From Lentisphaeria bacterium (GTDB lineage Bacteria > Verrucomicrobiota > Lentisphaeria > Victivallales > UBA1829): a stretch of 53,642 bases of DNA. Position numbers and translations under genes: made by a program. The notes under the pieces are model-generated. The model was not told where the DNA came from. It saw nothing but the letters and a program-made list of their open reading frames with translations, and did not search any database. Each line of letters opens with the position of its first letter. Positions within the stretch are counted from its first letter, which is position 1. The DNA lies in NCBI GenBank assembly GCA_017963105.1, contig JAGCTY010000097.1, forward strand, positions 1 to 53,642. Direction: 5' to 3'. Shown here piece by piece: positions 9,109 through 16,289 of this stretch.

Positions 9109-10252
9109 CGGCTGCCTCGTCCTGAACATGCTGAACGGCATCGGCGGTTCCCGCGCCAATGCCCTGATCGAATTCTGCGGCTCCGTTTCCGCCATCTTCG
9201 AATCGGACGCCGCCTCGCTTTCCCGCATCCGCGGCATCAGCGCCGAGCTCGCCGACCGCATCCTCCGCTGGCGCGATTTCGTCGATCTTGACCGCGAGCT
9301 GGAGATCGCGCGGAACGGCGGCGTGACCATCCTGTGCCGCACCGATGACGAATACCCGGCGGCCCTGCGCGAACTCCGCGACGCCCCGCTCTGCATCTAC
9401 ATGCGCGGCAGCCTGCCCGCCGACCTCGCCGTCCGCTCCATCTCCATCGTCGGCACGCGCAACGCCTCCAACTACGGCGCACGCATGGCGCGTCATCTTT
9501 CGGAATCCGCCGCGTACGGCGGCTGGACCACCATCAGCGGCCTCGCGATCGGCATCGACACCATCGTGCATCAGGCCACGGTCGACGCCGGCGGCAAAAC
9601 GATCGCCGTGCTCGGCGGCGGCCTCGCCAAGCTTCACCCCGTCGAGAATCTCGACCTCGCCCGCGCCATCATCCGGACCGGCGGCGCCGTGATCTCCGAG
9701 TTCCCCATGACCACCGCGCCCACGCGCCACACGTTCCCGATGCGAAACCGCATCATCGCAGGGCTTTCCTGCGGCACGCTGGTCGTCGAGGCGGGCGTCA
9801 ACAGCGGCTCGCTGATCACCGCGGCGCAGGCGCTGGAGCAGGGGCGCCATGTCTTCGCGGTGCCGGGCGAGGCGGACAACCCTTCGGCCGCGGGCTGCAA
9901 CACGCTCATCAAGCAGGGCGCGAAGCTCGTCATGAACTTCGACGACATCCTCGACGAGTTCGATTTCCTGCCCGGTTTCCATCCCGCCGCGCTCAGGGAA
10001 ATGCCCGCGAGTCCGTTCGGTCCGGACGATGCGGACGGCGCACAGTCCGAACCGGATGCGCTCGACGACTCCATGTTCTCCGAGGAGGAGGCCGCGATCC
10101 TGAATGTGCTGGCGAAAGGCCCGGCGAACGTGGACACGATCTCCGGGGCGACGGGCATTCCGCCGTCCACGGTGATCTCCACCATGATCGGCCTGGAAAT
10201 CCTTCACCGTGTCCGCAAGAACCCGGACGGTTCCTACTCGAAAAAGCGTTGA
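9095..10252 (+). CDS. dprA: DNA-processing protein DprA
   Basis: Loads RecA on incoming single-stranded DNA during natural transformation. 385 residues. The start is GTG 9095, 14 bp inside aroB, because a strong ribosome site (GGGAGGAAG, 9083-9091) lies just upstream. Order: N-terminal helix-hairpin-helix/SAM-like segment (LNMLNGIGGSRANALIEF), Rossmann-like DprA domain with SIVGTRNASNYG, SGLAIGIDTIVHQATV, RNRIIAGLSCGTLVVEAG and VFAVPGEADNPSAAGCN, and a C-terminal winged-helix-like domain (EEEAAILNVLAKGPANVDTI). The adjacent comF suggests a competence pair, although both are also widespread in non-competent bacteria. Confidence 0.96.
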   Translation: MNDHDGCLVLNMLNGIGGSRANALIEFCGSVSAIFESDAASLSRIRGISAELADRILRWRDFVDLDRELEIARNGGVTILCRTDDEYPAALRELRDAPLCIYMRGSLPADLAVRSISIVGTRNASNYGARMARHLSESAAYGGWTTISGLAIGIDTIVHQATVDAGGKTIAVLGGGLAKLHPVENLDLARAIIRTGGAVISEFPMTTAPTRHTFPMRNRIIAGLSCGTLVVEAGVNSGSLITAAQALEQGRHVFAVPGEADNPSAAGCNTLIKQGAKLVMNFDDILDEFDFLPGFHPAALREMPASPFGPDDADGAQSEPDALDDSMFSEEEAAILNVLAKGPANVDTISGATGIPPSTVISTMIGLEILHRVRKNPDGSYSKKR

Positions 10253-10261
10253 GGCCGCGCC

Positions 10262-10981
10262 ATGTCGTTCCGCCTCGAATCCCTGCTCATCCCGTGTCTC
10301 TCCGCGGTCGCGCCCTTCCGCTGTCCCGTCTGCGGGAAGCCGCCGTTCGACGGTACGCCGGGGATGTTCTGTGCGGAATGCCTGGAGTCGCTTCCCTTCA
10401 TCGCGCCGCCGTACTGCCCCGGCTGCGGCGGGCCGATGGACGGCATCCTGGACGTCTGCCCGAAATGTCTGCACCAGCCGCCCCGCCCGTGGAGTCAGGC
10501 GTTCTCCCTTTTCCACATGGAGGGAAACGCCCGTCTGTCGATCATGATGCTGAAATACCGCAACCGCCCGGAGTTCGCGCGTTCGATCGGCAGACTGCTC
10601 GGGACCAGGCTTGAACGCGAGCTGCCGTGTGCCGTCGACATGATCGTCCCCGTTCCACTTCACTGGACGCGCTTCGTCCAGCGCGGCTTCAACCAGGCCG
10701 ACCTGATCTGTCAGGGCATTTCCGCGGAACTCGGCGTCCCGGTGGTGCGGGCGCTCCGCCGCTGCAAACGCACCCGGCAGCAGGCGCGTCTGACCCGCAA
10801 GGAAAGATTTTTGAATTTAAAGGGCGCTTTTTCGCCGACGGATTCGACAAAATGCGAAAAGCGTGCTATATTAGTTGTAGACGATGTTTTGACGACGGGC
10901 GCCACGCTGGCGACGGCGGCGTCTGTCCTGCTTGAGGCGGGCGCGGCCAAAGTCTTTGCGGTTTCGGCCGCCCGCCGCTGA
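10262..10981 (+). CDS. comF: ComF family phosphoribosyltransferase-like protein
   Basis: Competence-associated protein of 239 residues. It has two N-terminal zinc ribbons (Cys21, 24, 37, 40 and Cys52, 55, 66, 69) and a C-terminal phosphoribosyltransferase fold with the PRPP loop ILVVDDVLTTGATL. The middle element VDMIVPVPLHWTRFVQRGFNQADL and KRTRQQARLTRKER are typical of ComF. It follows dprA by 9 bp. Its last 140 bp contain an AT-richer patch holding a promoter for accD. Exact role in DNA uptake is not settled for the family. Confidence 0.93.
   Translation: MSFRLESLLIPCLSAVAPFRCPVCGKPPFDGTPGMFCAECLESLPFIAPPYCPGCGGPMDGILDVCPKCLHQPPRPWSQAFSLFHMEGNARLSIMMLKYRNRPEFARSIGRLLGTRLERELPCAVDMIVPVPLHWTRFVQRGFNQADLICQGISAELGVPVVRALRRCKRTRQQARLTRKERFLNLKGAFSPTDSTKCEKRAILVVDDVLTTGATLATAASVLLEAGAAKVFAVSAARR
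10844..10872 (+). promoter_or_regulatory. Internal promoter for accD within comF
   Basis: -35 TCGACA (10844-10849, one change from consensus), 17 bp spacer, -10 TATATT (10867-10872). The -10 spans codons encoding the AILVVDD strand of ComF, in a locally AT-rich patch. Confidence 0.55.
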
Positions 10982-11024
10982 TGATAGAACGAGCCGGAAT
11001 CAACCCAATCCATAAGGTGCTGTC

Positions 11025-11975
11025 ATGGCCGCATTTGCCAAGAAAATCAAACCTCTGCCCACGACTCCCGTGGTCCCGTCCAGCGTCATCTCGCATCACG
11101 GCCTCCAGAAACAGAGCGAGGTCGCGAAACGGAAGGACATCCCGCAGGGGCTTTGGGAAAAATGCAAAAACTGCAACGAACTGATCTTTTCCAGCCGCAA
11201 GGAGGAGAATCTGCAGGTCTGTCCGAAATGCGGCTACCATTACCCGATGACCGCGCTGGAGCGCATCGACCTGCTGACCGACCTCGGCAGTTTCATGGAG
11301 CTCGACCCGAAGCTCGAATCGGTCGATACCCTCAAATTCGAGGGCGTGTCCTCCTACGTGGATAAGCTCCGCTCCAACCATGAGAAGACCGGCCTCCATG
11401 ACGCCGTGATCTCCGGCGTCACCGCCATCAACTTCATTCCGTACGTCCTTGCCGTCATGGACTTCCGTTTCCTCGGGGCCAGCATGGGCGCGGTCGTCGG
11501 CGAGAAGATCACCCGCGCGATCGAGACCGCCACCGCGAAACGCCTCCCGCTCGTGATCGTCACGGCCAGCGGCGGCGCGCGTATGTATGAGGGGCTCATC
11601 AGCCTCATGCAGATGGCGAAGACCAGCGGCGCGCTCTATCGCCACAAGGAAGCCGGGCTGCCGTACATTGTGATTCTGACCCACCCCACCACCGCGGGCG
11701 TCACCGCCAGTTTCGCCTCGCTCGGCGACCTGATCCTGGCCGAACCGGGCGCCATGGTCGGTTTCGCGGGCCGCCGCGTCATCGAGGCCACCACGCAGGC
11801 GCAGCTCCCGGAAGGGTTCCAGACTTCGGAGTTCCTGCTTCAGAAAGGTTTCGTCGACCGGATCGTCGAACGGAAAAATTTACGCGCGGAACTCACTCTT
11901 TGCCTTGAATATTTCACAAAACGGTGTAAAGTAAATAATACGGGAAAATCTTCCCGCAAACAGAAACCAGCATAA
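11025..11975 (+). CDS. accD: Acetyl-CoA carboxylase carboxyltransferase subunit beta
   Basis: Beta subunit of the carboxyltransferase that makes malonyl-CoA. 316 residues. The N-terminal zinc ribbon is intact (Cys47, 50, 66, 69). The crotonase-like core shows DFRFLGASMGAVVGEKI, LVIVTASGGARMYEG (oxyanion hole) and THPTTAGVTASFASLGD. The C-terminus after LTLCLEYF is lysine-rich and variable. accA is not in the window. It sits 43 bp after comF and may be driven both by read-through and by the internal comF promoter. Confidence 0.97.
   Translation: MAAFAKKIKPLPTTPVVPSSVISHHGLQKQSEVAKRKDIPQGLWEKCKNCNELIFSSRKEENLQVCPKCGYHYPMTALERIDLLTDLGSFMELDPKLESVDTLKFEGVSSYVDKLRSNHEKTGLHDAVISGVTAINFIPYVLAVMDFRFLGASMGAVVGEKITRAIETATAKRLPLVIVTASGGARMYEGLISLMQMAKTSGALYRHKEAGLPYIVILTHPTTAGVTASFASLGDLILAEPGAMVGFAGRRVIEATTQAQLPEGFQTSEFLLQKGFVDRIVERKNLRAELTLCLEYFTKRCKVNNTGKSSRKQKPA
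11905..11932 (+). promoter_or_regulatory. Possible promoter for the SRP RNA gene
   Basis: -35 TTGAAT (11905-11910), 16 bp spacer, -10 TAAAGT (11927-11932), inside the 3' end of accD. Transcription would start about 40 nt before the predicted mature RNA, so 5' processing would be needed. A CATAAT at 11971-11976 is nearer but has no -35. Confidence 0.4.
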
Positions 11976-11978
11976 TTT

Positions 11979-12090
11979 GCCGTCGTCCGCCGGACCCTGT
12001 GCGATGGAATTGCGTGAACCGAGTCAGGTTGGGAACAAAGCAGCTCTAAGCGTTAAGACCTTGCGCGTAGGCCATCTGTCGGGCGGCGGC
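11979..12090 (+). ncRNA. ffs: Bacterial signal recognition particle RNA (4.5S type)
   Basis: The conserved SRP Alu-less hairpin tip is clear: GTCAGGTTGGGAACAAAGC followed by AGC, matching the Ffh-binding GUCAGGU...GGAA...AAGCAGC core with a GGAA-type tetraloop region. The ends pair: the first 11 bases (GCCGTCGTCCG, 11979-11989) form a continuous helix, with G-U pairs, with CGGGCGGCGGC (12080-12090). A T-rich tract (TTTTCTTTT) follows directly, consistent with termination. The length of about 112 nt fits the small bacterial form. It lies in the 146 bp gap between accD and rph. Confidence 0.9.
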
Positions 12091-12121
12091 TTTTCTTTTG
12101 AACCGTTGAAATGGATCCCGC

Positions 12122-12925
12122 ATGAACAACACCAGACGCATTGACGGCCGCGCGCCGTCCCAGCCGCGCAAATTCCGCATCACGCCCGACTTCCTCGCCC
12201 ATCCGGTTGCCTCCGCGCTCATCGAGGTCGGCGGAACCAAGGTCATCTGCTCCGCCTCGTTCGAACAGGGCGTCCCCGGATGGATGCGCCAGCAGAACGT
12301 TTCCGGCGGCTGGGTCACCAGCGAGTACGGCATGATCCCCGGCGCTGGAAATACGCGTGTCGCCCGCGAAGCCTCCCGCGGCAAGCAGTCCGGCCGCACC
12401 ATGGAGATCCAGCGCCTCATCGGGCGCTCCTTCCGTTCGGTCATCGACCTCCAGGCGCTCGGTCAGAACACGCTTTACATCGACTGCGACGTGATCGACG
12501 CGGACGGCGGCACCCGGTGCGCCTCCATCTGCGGCGCCAGCGTCGTGCTCCAGATCGCGTTCCGCAAGCTCCTGGCGGAGAAAAAGATCCAGCGGTTCCC
12601 CATGCGCGAGAACGTCGGCGCGATCAGCGTCGGCATCCGCGGCGGCGTACCCCTGCTCGACCTCTGCTACGAGGAGGATTCCGGCGCGGACGTCGATTTC
12701 AACGTTGTCATGACCGAGTCCGGCAAGTTCATTGAGCTCCAGGGCACCGCCGAGGAAGTCCCGTTCGACCGCGAACAGCTCGACAAAATCCTTGAACTCG
12801 CACAAATCGGCCTCGCCCCCGTTTTCGAGGCGCAGAACAGGATTCTCTCCGCCTACCCGCTCCCGCAGAGCAGCGAACCCTTCGGCAGCCTCGCCGCCGC
12901 GTTCTCCAACATCAAGCCTAAATAA
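12122..12925 (+). CDS. rph: Ribonuclease PH
   Basis: Phosphorolytic 3'-5' exoribonuclease that trims tRNA 3' ends. 267 residues, slightly longer than the usual 240-255. Conserved elements: RIDGRAPSQPRKFRI, GGTKVICSASFEQGVPGWM, GWVTSEYGMIPGAGNTR (a modified form of the usual EYsMLPraT), GRTMEIQRLIGRSFRSVID, IDCDVIDADGGTRCASI and ESGKFIELQGTAEEVPF. It starts 31 bp after the SRP RNA, so the two may share transcription. No strong ribosome site is visible before ATG 12122. Confidence 0.96.
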   Translation: MNNTRRIDGRAPSQPRKFRITPDFLAHPVASALIEVGGTKVICSASFEQGVPGWMRQQNVSGGWVTSEYGMIPGAGNTRVAREASRGKQSGRTMEIQRLIGRSFRSVIDLQALGQNTLYIDCDVIDADGGTRCASICGASVVLQIAFRKLLAEKKIQRFPMRENVGAISVGIRGGVPLLDLCYEEDSGADVDFNVVMTESGKFIELQGTAEEVPFDREQLDKILELAQIGLAPVFEAQNRILSAYPLPQSSEPFGSLAAAFSNIKPK

Positions 12926-12965
12926 TTCATTTACAATATATAACACGAAAGCGTCCCCCCGCCTC

Positions 12966-14009
12966 ATGCAAACTCCTTCCTCCTACAAAGAAGCCGGCGT
13001 CGACATCGACCTCGCAACTGAACTCCTCGGCCGCGTCAAGCCCCGTCTCGCCGCCGCACGCCGCCCGGAAATGCTCGCCCCCATCGGCGGCTTCGGCGGG
13101 CTCTTCCAGGCCGGTTTCCCGGGCTACCGCGAACCCGTGCTCGTCGCCAGCATCGACGGCGTCGGGACCAAGCTCATGGTCGCCGCCGAAATGCAGAAAT
13201 ACGACACGGTCGGCTTCGACATCGTGAACCATTGCATCAACGACATCGCGGTGCAGGGCGCGGAACCCATCTATTTCCTCGACTACATCGGCATCGGCAA
13301 GCTCCGCAGCCCGCTCTACGAGGACGTCCTCGGCGGCATCGCCGACGCCTGCCGCGCCGCGAACTGCGCCGTGCTCGGCGGCGAGACCGCGGAAATGCCC
13401 GGCATGTACGGCAACGACTTCGACCTGGTCGGCATCATCACCGGCATCGTCGAGAAAAGCGAGATCATCACCGGCGAAAACATCGTCCCCGGCGACGTCG
13501 CGATCGGCCTCGCATCCAACGGCCTCCATACCAACGGCTTCAGCCTCGCCCGAAAACTCCTCTTCGAGGCCGCCGGATACACCGTGAAATCCACCCCGGA
13601 CGAGCTCGGCGGCGAATCCGTCGGCGAAGCGCTCCTGAAGCCCCATATCTGCTATCTCCCGGCCATCAAGGCCGCGAAAGCCGCGGGCGTCGCGATCAAC
13701 GGCATCGCCCACATTACCGGCGGCGGCCTCATCGACAACGTCCCGCGCATCCTGCCGAAGACCGTCGACGCCGTCTTCCACACCGCGAAGGTTCCCTTCC
13801 GCCCCGCCATCTTTGACCTCATGGTCAGGATCGGCAGCCTCCCCGTGCAGGAAGCCTACCGCGTCTTCAACATGGGCGTAGGCATGGTCTGGTTCGTCCG
13901 TCCCGACGCCGCGAAGGCCGCCATGGCCGCTGCCGAATCCGCCGGAATCCGCGCGTTCGTCGTCGGCGAGGTCACGGAAGGTTCCGGAAAGTCCATCGTC
14001 ACGGAGTGA
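12966..14009 (+). CDS. purM: Phosphoribosylformylglycinamidine cyclo-ligase (AIR synthetase)
   Basis: Fifth step of purine synthesis. 347 residues. The start ATG 12966 (MQTPSSYKEAGVDID) matches the family N-terminus; the frame continues upstream into rph. ATP and substrate motifs: SYKEAGVDI, IDGVGTKL, NHCINDIAVQGAEPIYFLDY, VLGGETAEMPGMY, GLASNGLHTNGFSLAR and HITGGGLIDNVPRILP are all present. It is 40 bp after rph with a small AT-rich gap (TATATA at 12937) but no convincing -35. The following permease gene begins 5 bp after its stop. Confidence 0.97.
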   Translation: MQTPSSYKEAGVDIDLATELLGRVKPRLAAARRPEMLAPIGGFGGLFQAGFPGYREPVLVASIDGVGTKLMVAAEMQKYDTVGFDIVNHCINDIAVQGAEPIYFLDYIGIGKLRSPLYEDVLGGIADACRAANCAVLGGETAEMPGMYGNDFDLVGIITGIVEKSEIITGENIVPGDVAIGLASNGLHTNGFSLARKLLFEAAGYTVKSTPDELGGESVGEALLKPHICYLPAIKAAKAAGVAINGIAHITGGGLIDNVPRILPKTVDAVFHTAKVPFRPAIFDLMVRIGSLPVQEAYRVFNMGVGMVWFVRPDAAKAAMAAAESAGIRAFVVGEVTEGSGKSIVTE

Positions 14010-14014
14010 CCCGC

Positions 14015-15643
14015 ATGGAATCCGAACCGGACCGGACCGGACACCTCCCCGCGGAATCGGCAGCGGAAACCTCCGCGCCGCGCAAATCCTTCTTCCGTCC
14101 GAAGTCGGACGGGTTCGTCACGCCCGCGCACGGGTTCATCCCGGTCTTCCTGATTCTGGTTCTGTTCCTGCTGGCCGCGGTCTTCGTGAAGCCGCTTTTC
14201 TTCGGCATTCTGGCAGCGGTCCTGTCGTTCTCGTTCGAACAGTTCCTGGAACGCCGTTTCTTCGGGACGAAGTTCATCCGCGGGGTCCATGCGTTCCTTC
14301 TGAAGATCAACGCCCCGTTCGCCGCCTTCCGCAGACGTATCACCCGCAAGTTCGACGACGGGTCGTCATCCCCCGCATCCGGAGAGGGGAAGCCCTCCGC
14401 AACGCCCGCCGGCGACGCCATCCCTGTCGAGGAGCGGCGCCGCATTGCGGCACGCGCCTCCGCCCTGACCGTCATTCTTGTGGTGGTCGTGACCATCCTG
14501 TTCGCCTGGATGCTCATCCATTTCATCCGTCCGTTCGCCGCGATGTCCGGCGAATCCATATCCAACTGGGCGCAGAACAACCATGTGATCGAAAAGATGG
14601 AGCAGAAGGTCGAAAACCTGCTGGACCGTATCGACCCGCCCTTGCAGGAAGACGTCCCCGCTGACAAACCGGAGACGGACGCTGCCGCCGTGTCTGCCCC
14701 CGACATGGATGCGGATGCTGCCGTCGCGCCGGATTCCGCCGCGCCGGATTCCGCTGCGCCCGATGCTTCCCATGCGGAAACCGGCAAACCGGGTTCCGCC
14801 GCGGGACCCGAAAAGAATGTCCGGGAGCGTTTGCGGGATCAGATATCCGATGTGCTGAAGGAGCACAACGTCGACGTGGCGAAATTCTCGCTCCGGGCGG
14901 GGAATGTTGTCCTGAAGAATCTATACCATGTTACCGCCTGGACCGGCACCTTTCTGTTCGATCTGGTCATGTTCCTTTTCTTCTACTATTATTTCCTGCT
15001 CAAAATGGCCGTTTATGCGGCCGGGCGCGAAGATTCCGGGCAGAACCTCGGCGAGTGGACCGTGAACAGCATCTACGAGAGCGGCTGGCTTCCGGACGCC
15101 TCCGAAAACGACCGCAAAGGCGCCGCCCGCATCATTGACCAGATCTACGTGAAGTTCCGGGCATGGCTGGTCGGCTATTTCTGGATCATCGTGCTGGAGA
15201 CCATCCTTTACGCGCTGATCTTCATTCCGTTCAACGTGCCGGGCTGGCCGATCCTTGCGCTCATCGCAGGTTCCACGATCCTGCTGCCGTTCCTCGGTCC
15301 CGTACTGGCGGCGATTCTGTCCGTCATCGTGACCATTGTTTTTGCGCAGGGCGGCATCGTGATGCCGATCGTTGGCATCGCGCTTGCGTACCTGCTGATC
15401 CATGTGATTCTGGAACAGCTCCTGCTGTATCCGGTCCTGGTCGGCGAAGCCATCGGCCTGACGCTCGTGGAGACTATCATTGTTGTGTTGCTCGGCGCGG
15501 TCGTCGCGGGCATCTCCGGCATGATCCTGGCCGTCCCGGCCGCTGCGCTCCTGAAAATGCTTGCTCCGCTTTTTTACAAGACACTGAACAAGCAGCTCCG
15601 TCTCCGCAGACTCGCGAAAAAAGAGGATTCCGGCACATCATGA
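14015..15643 (+). CDS. AI-2E family (PerM/UPF0118) membrane permease
   Basis: Multi-pass inner-membrane protein of 542 residues. Start ATG 14015 is preferred, with GGAG at 14003-14006; a GTG at 14006 overlapping the purM stop is an alternative. The C-terminal half carries the family signature: paired helices around FLFDLVMFLFFYYYFLLK, VGYFWIIVLETILYALIF, PGWPILALIAGSTILLPFLG and VGEAIGLTLVETIIVVLLG. An unusual low-complexity Ala/Asp/Pro-rich segment (about residues 225-275, with APDSAAPDSAAPDAS) sits in the loop before the conserved half. Members export diverse small solutes or sodium; the substrate here is unknown. Confidence 0.88.
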   Translation: MESEPDRTGHLPAESAAETSAPRKSFFRPKSDGFVTPAHGFIPVFLILVLFLLAAVFVKPLFFGILAAVLSFSFEQFLERRFFGTKFIRGVHAFLLKINAPFAAFRRRITRKFDDGSSSPASGEGKPSATPAGDAIPVEERRRIAARASALTVILVVVVTILFAWMLIHFIRPFAAMSGESISNWAQNNHVIEKMEQKVENLLDRIDPPLQEDVPADKPETDAAAVSAPDMDADAAVAPDSAAPDSAAPDASHAETGKPGSAAGPEKNVRERLRDQISDVLKEHNVDVAKFSLRAGNVVLKNLYHVTAWTGTFLFDLVMFLFFYYYFLLKMAVYAAGREDSGQNLGEWTVNSIYESGWLPDASENDRKGAARIIDQIYVKFRAWLVGYFWIIVLETILYALIFIPFNVPGWPILALIAGSTILLPFLGPVLAAILSVIVTIVFAQGGIVMPIVGIALAYLLIHVILEQLLLYPVLVGEAIGLTLVETIIVVLLGAVVAGISGMILAVPAAALLKMLAPLFYKTLNKQLRLRRLAKKEDSGTS

Positions 15644-16071
15644 GGCCCGGCGAACAGTTCACCTGTCCCGCCTGCGGGCGCACCGCCTTCGCGAAGCTCG
15701 AAAAGATCCTCGACGGATGGGACGTGAAGGGCGAACGCCTGGTCTGTCCGTTCTGCGGCGCGGACGCCGGCGCCCCGGACGCCCCGAAAACGTCCGATCC
15801 CGCCTCGGTTTCCGCCGGACGCAAAGCGCTGGACGCGCTCTTCGGCAACGATGAAGCCGATGCTCCGAAGAAACCTTCGATCCTGGACATGGATTCCCCC
15901 GCGGATCACCGTTTCTGCCGGGACTGCGCCCACGCGCTCGTGAACGTCTTCGCCGTGATCTGCACGCGCAAACACTGCGAGGTCCAGCCCATGGACGACT
16001 GTCCGGACTACGAAAAACGCCCGGACCACTCCGCTTCTTCCGGTTCCATCCTGGATTTCGGGAATAAATGA
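15640..16071 (+). CDS. Small two-cluster cysteine-rich (zinc-ribbon-like) protein
   Basis: 143 residues, unrecognised. ATG 15640 overlaps the permease stop (ATGA). An N-terminal ribbon has Cys9, 12, 36 and 39; a second cluster near the C-terminus has Cys93, 96, 108, 113 and 121 in CRDCAHAL...ICTRKHC...CPDYE. The two are joined by an Ala/Asp/Pro-rich linker. Spacing suggests one Zn in each cluster; the odd fifth cysteine in the second is notable. Co-transcription with the permease is likely. No enzyme motif is visible. Confidence 0.75.
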   Translation: MRPGEQFTCPACGRTAFAKLEKILDGWDVKGERLVCPFCGADAGAPDAPKTSDPASVSAGRKALDALFGNDEADAPKKPSILDMDSPADHRFCRDCAHALVNVFAVICTRKHCEVQPMDDCPDYEKRPDHSASSGSILDFGNK

Positions 16072-16110
16072 CTGCCCGGTTTTTCTTTTTTGACGGTTGC
16101 GTCCGGTGTC

Positions 16111-16133
16111 CGGAGCTTTAGCTCCGTTTCCTT
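16111..16133 (+). terminator. Hairpin terminator after the zinc-ribbon gene
   Basis: Perfect 6 bp stem CGGAGC/GCTCCG with loop TTTA (16111-16126), followed by TTTCCTT. It lies between the stop at 16071 and the topA promoter at 16173. The T tract is imperfect. Confidence 0.45.
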
Positions 16134-16172
16134 ATCCACTGATAAAAGGAACGTTCTTTTATTTTTTTGCGC

Positions 16173-16201
16173 TTGACATTCGCGGGGTAAGTCGTTATAT
16201 T
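16173..16201 (+). promoter_or_regulatory. Promoter for topA
   Basis: Consensus -35 TTGACA (16173-16178), 17 bp spacer, -10 TATATT (16196-16201), 88 bp before topA. One of the best promoter matches in the window. Confidence 0.88.
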
Positions 16202-16289
16202 AATAGAATATGGCAAAACAACCCTGCCGGCTCGGTGCGGGACATGGAAAAACCGCACGGATTTCCGGCATTTCCCGGAGCATACAGAT

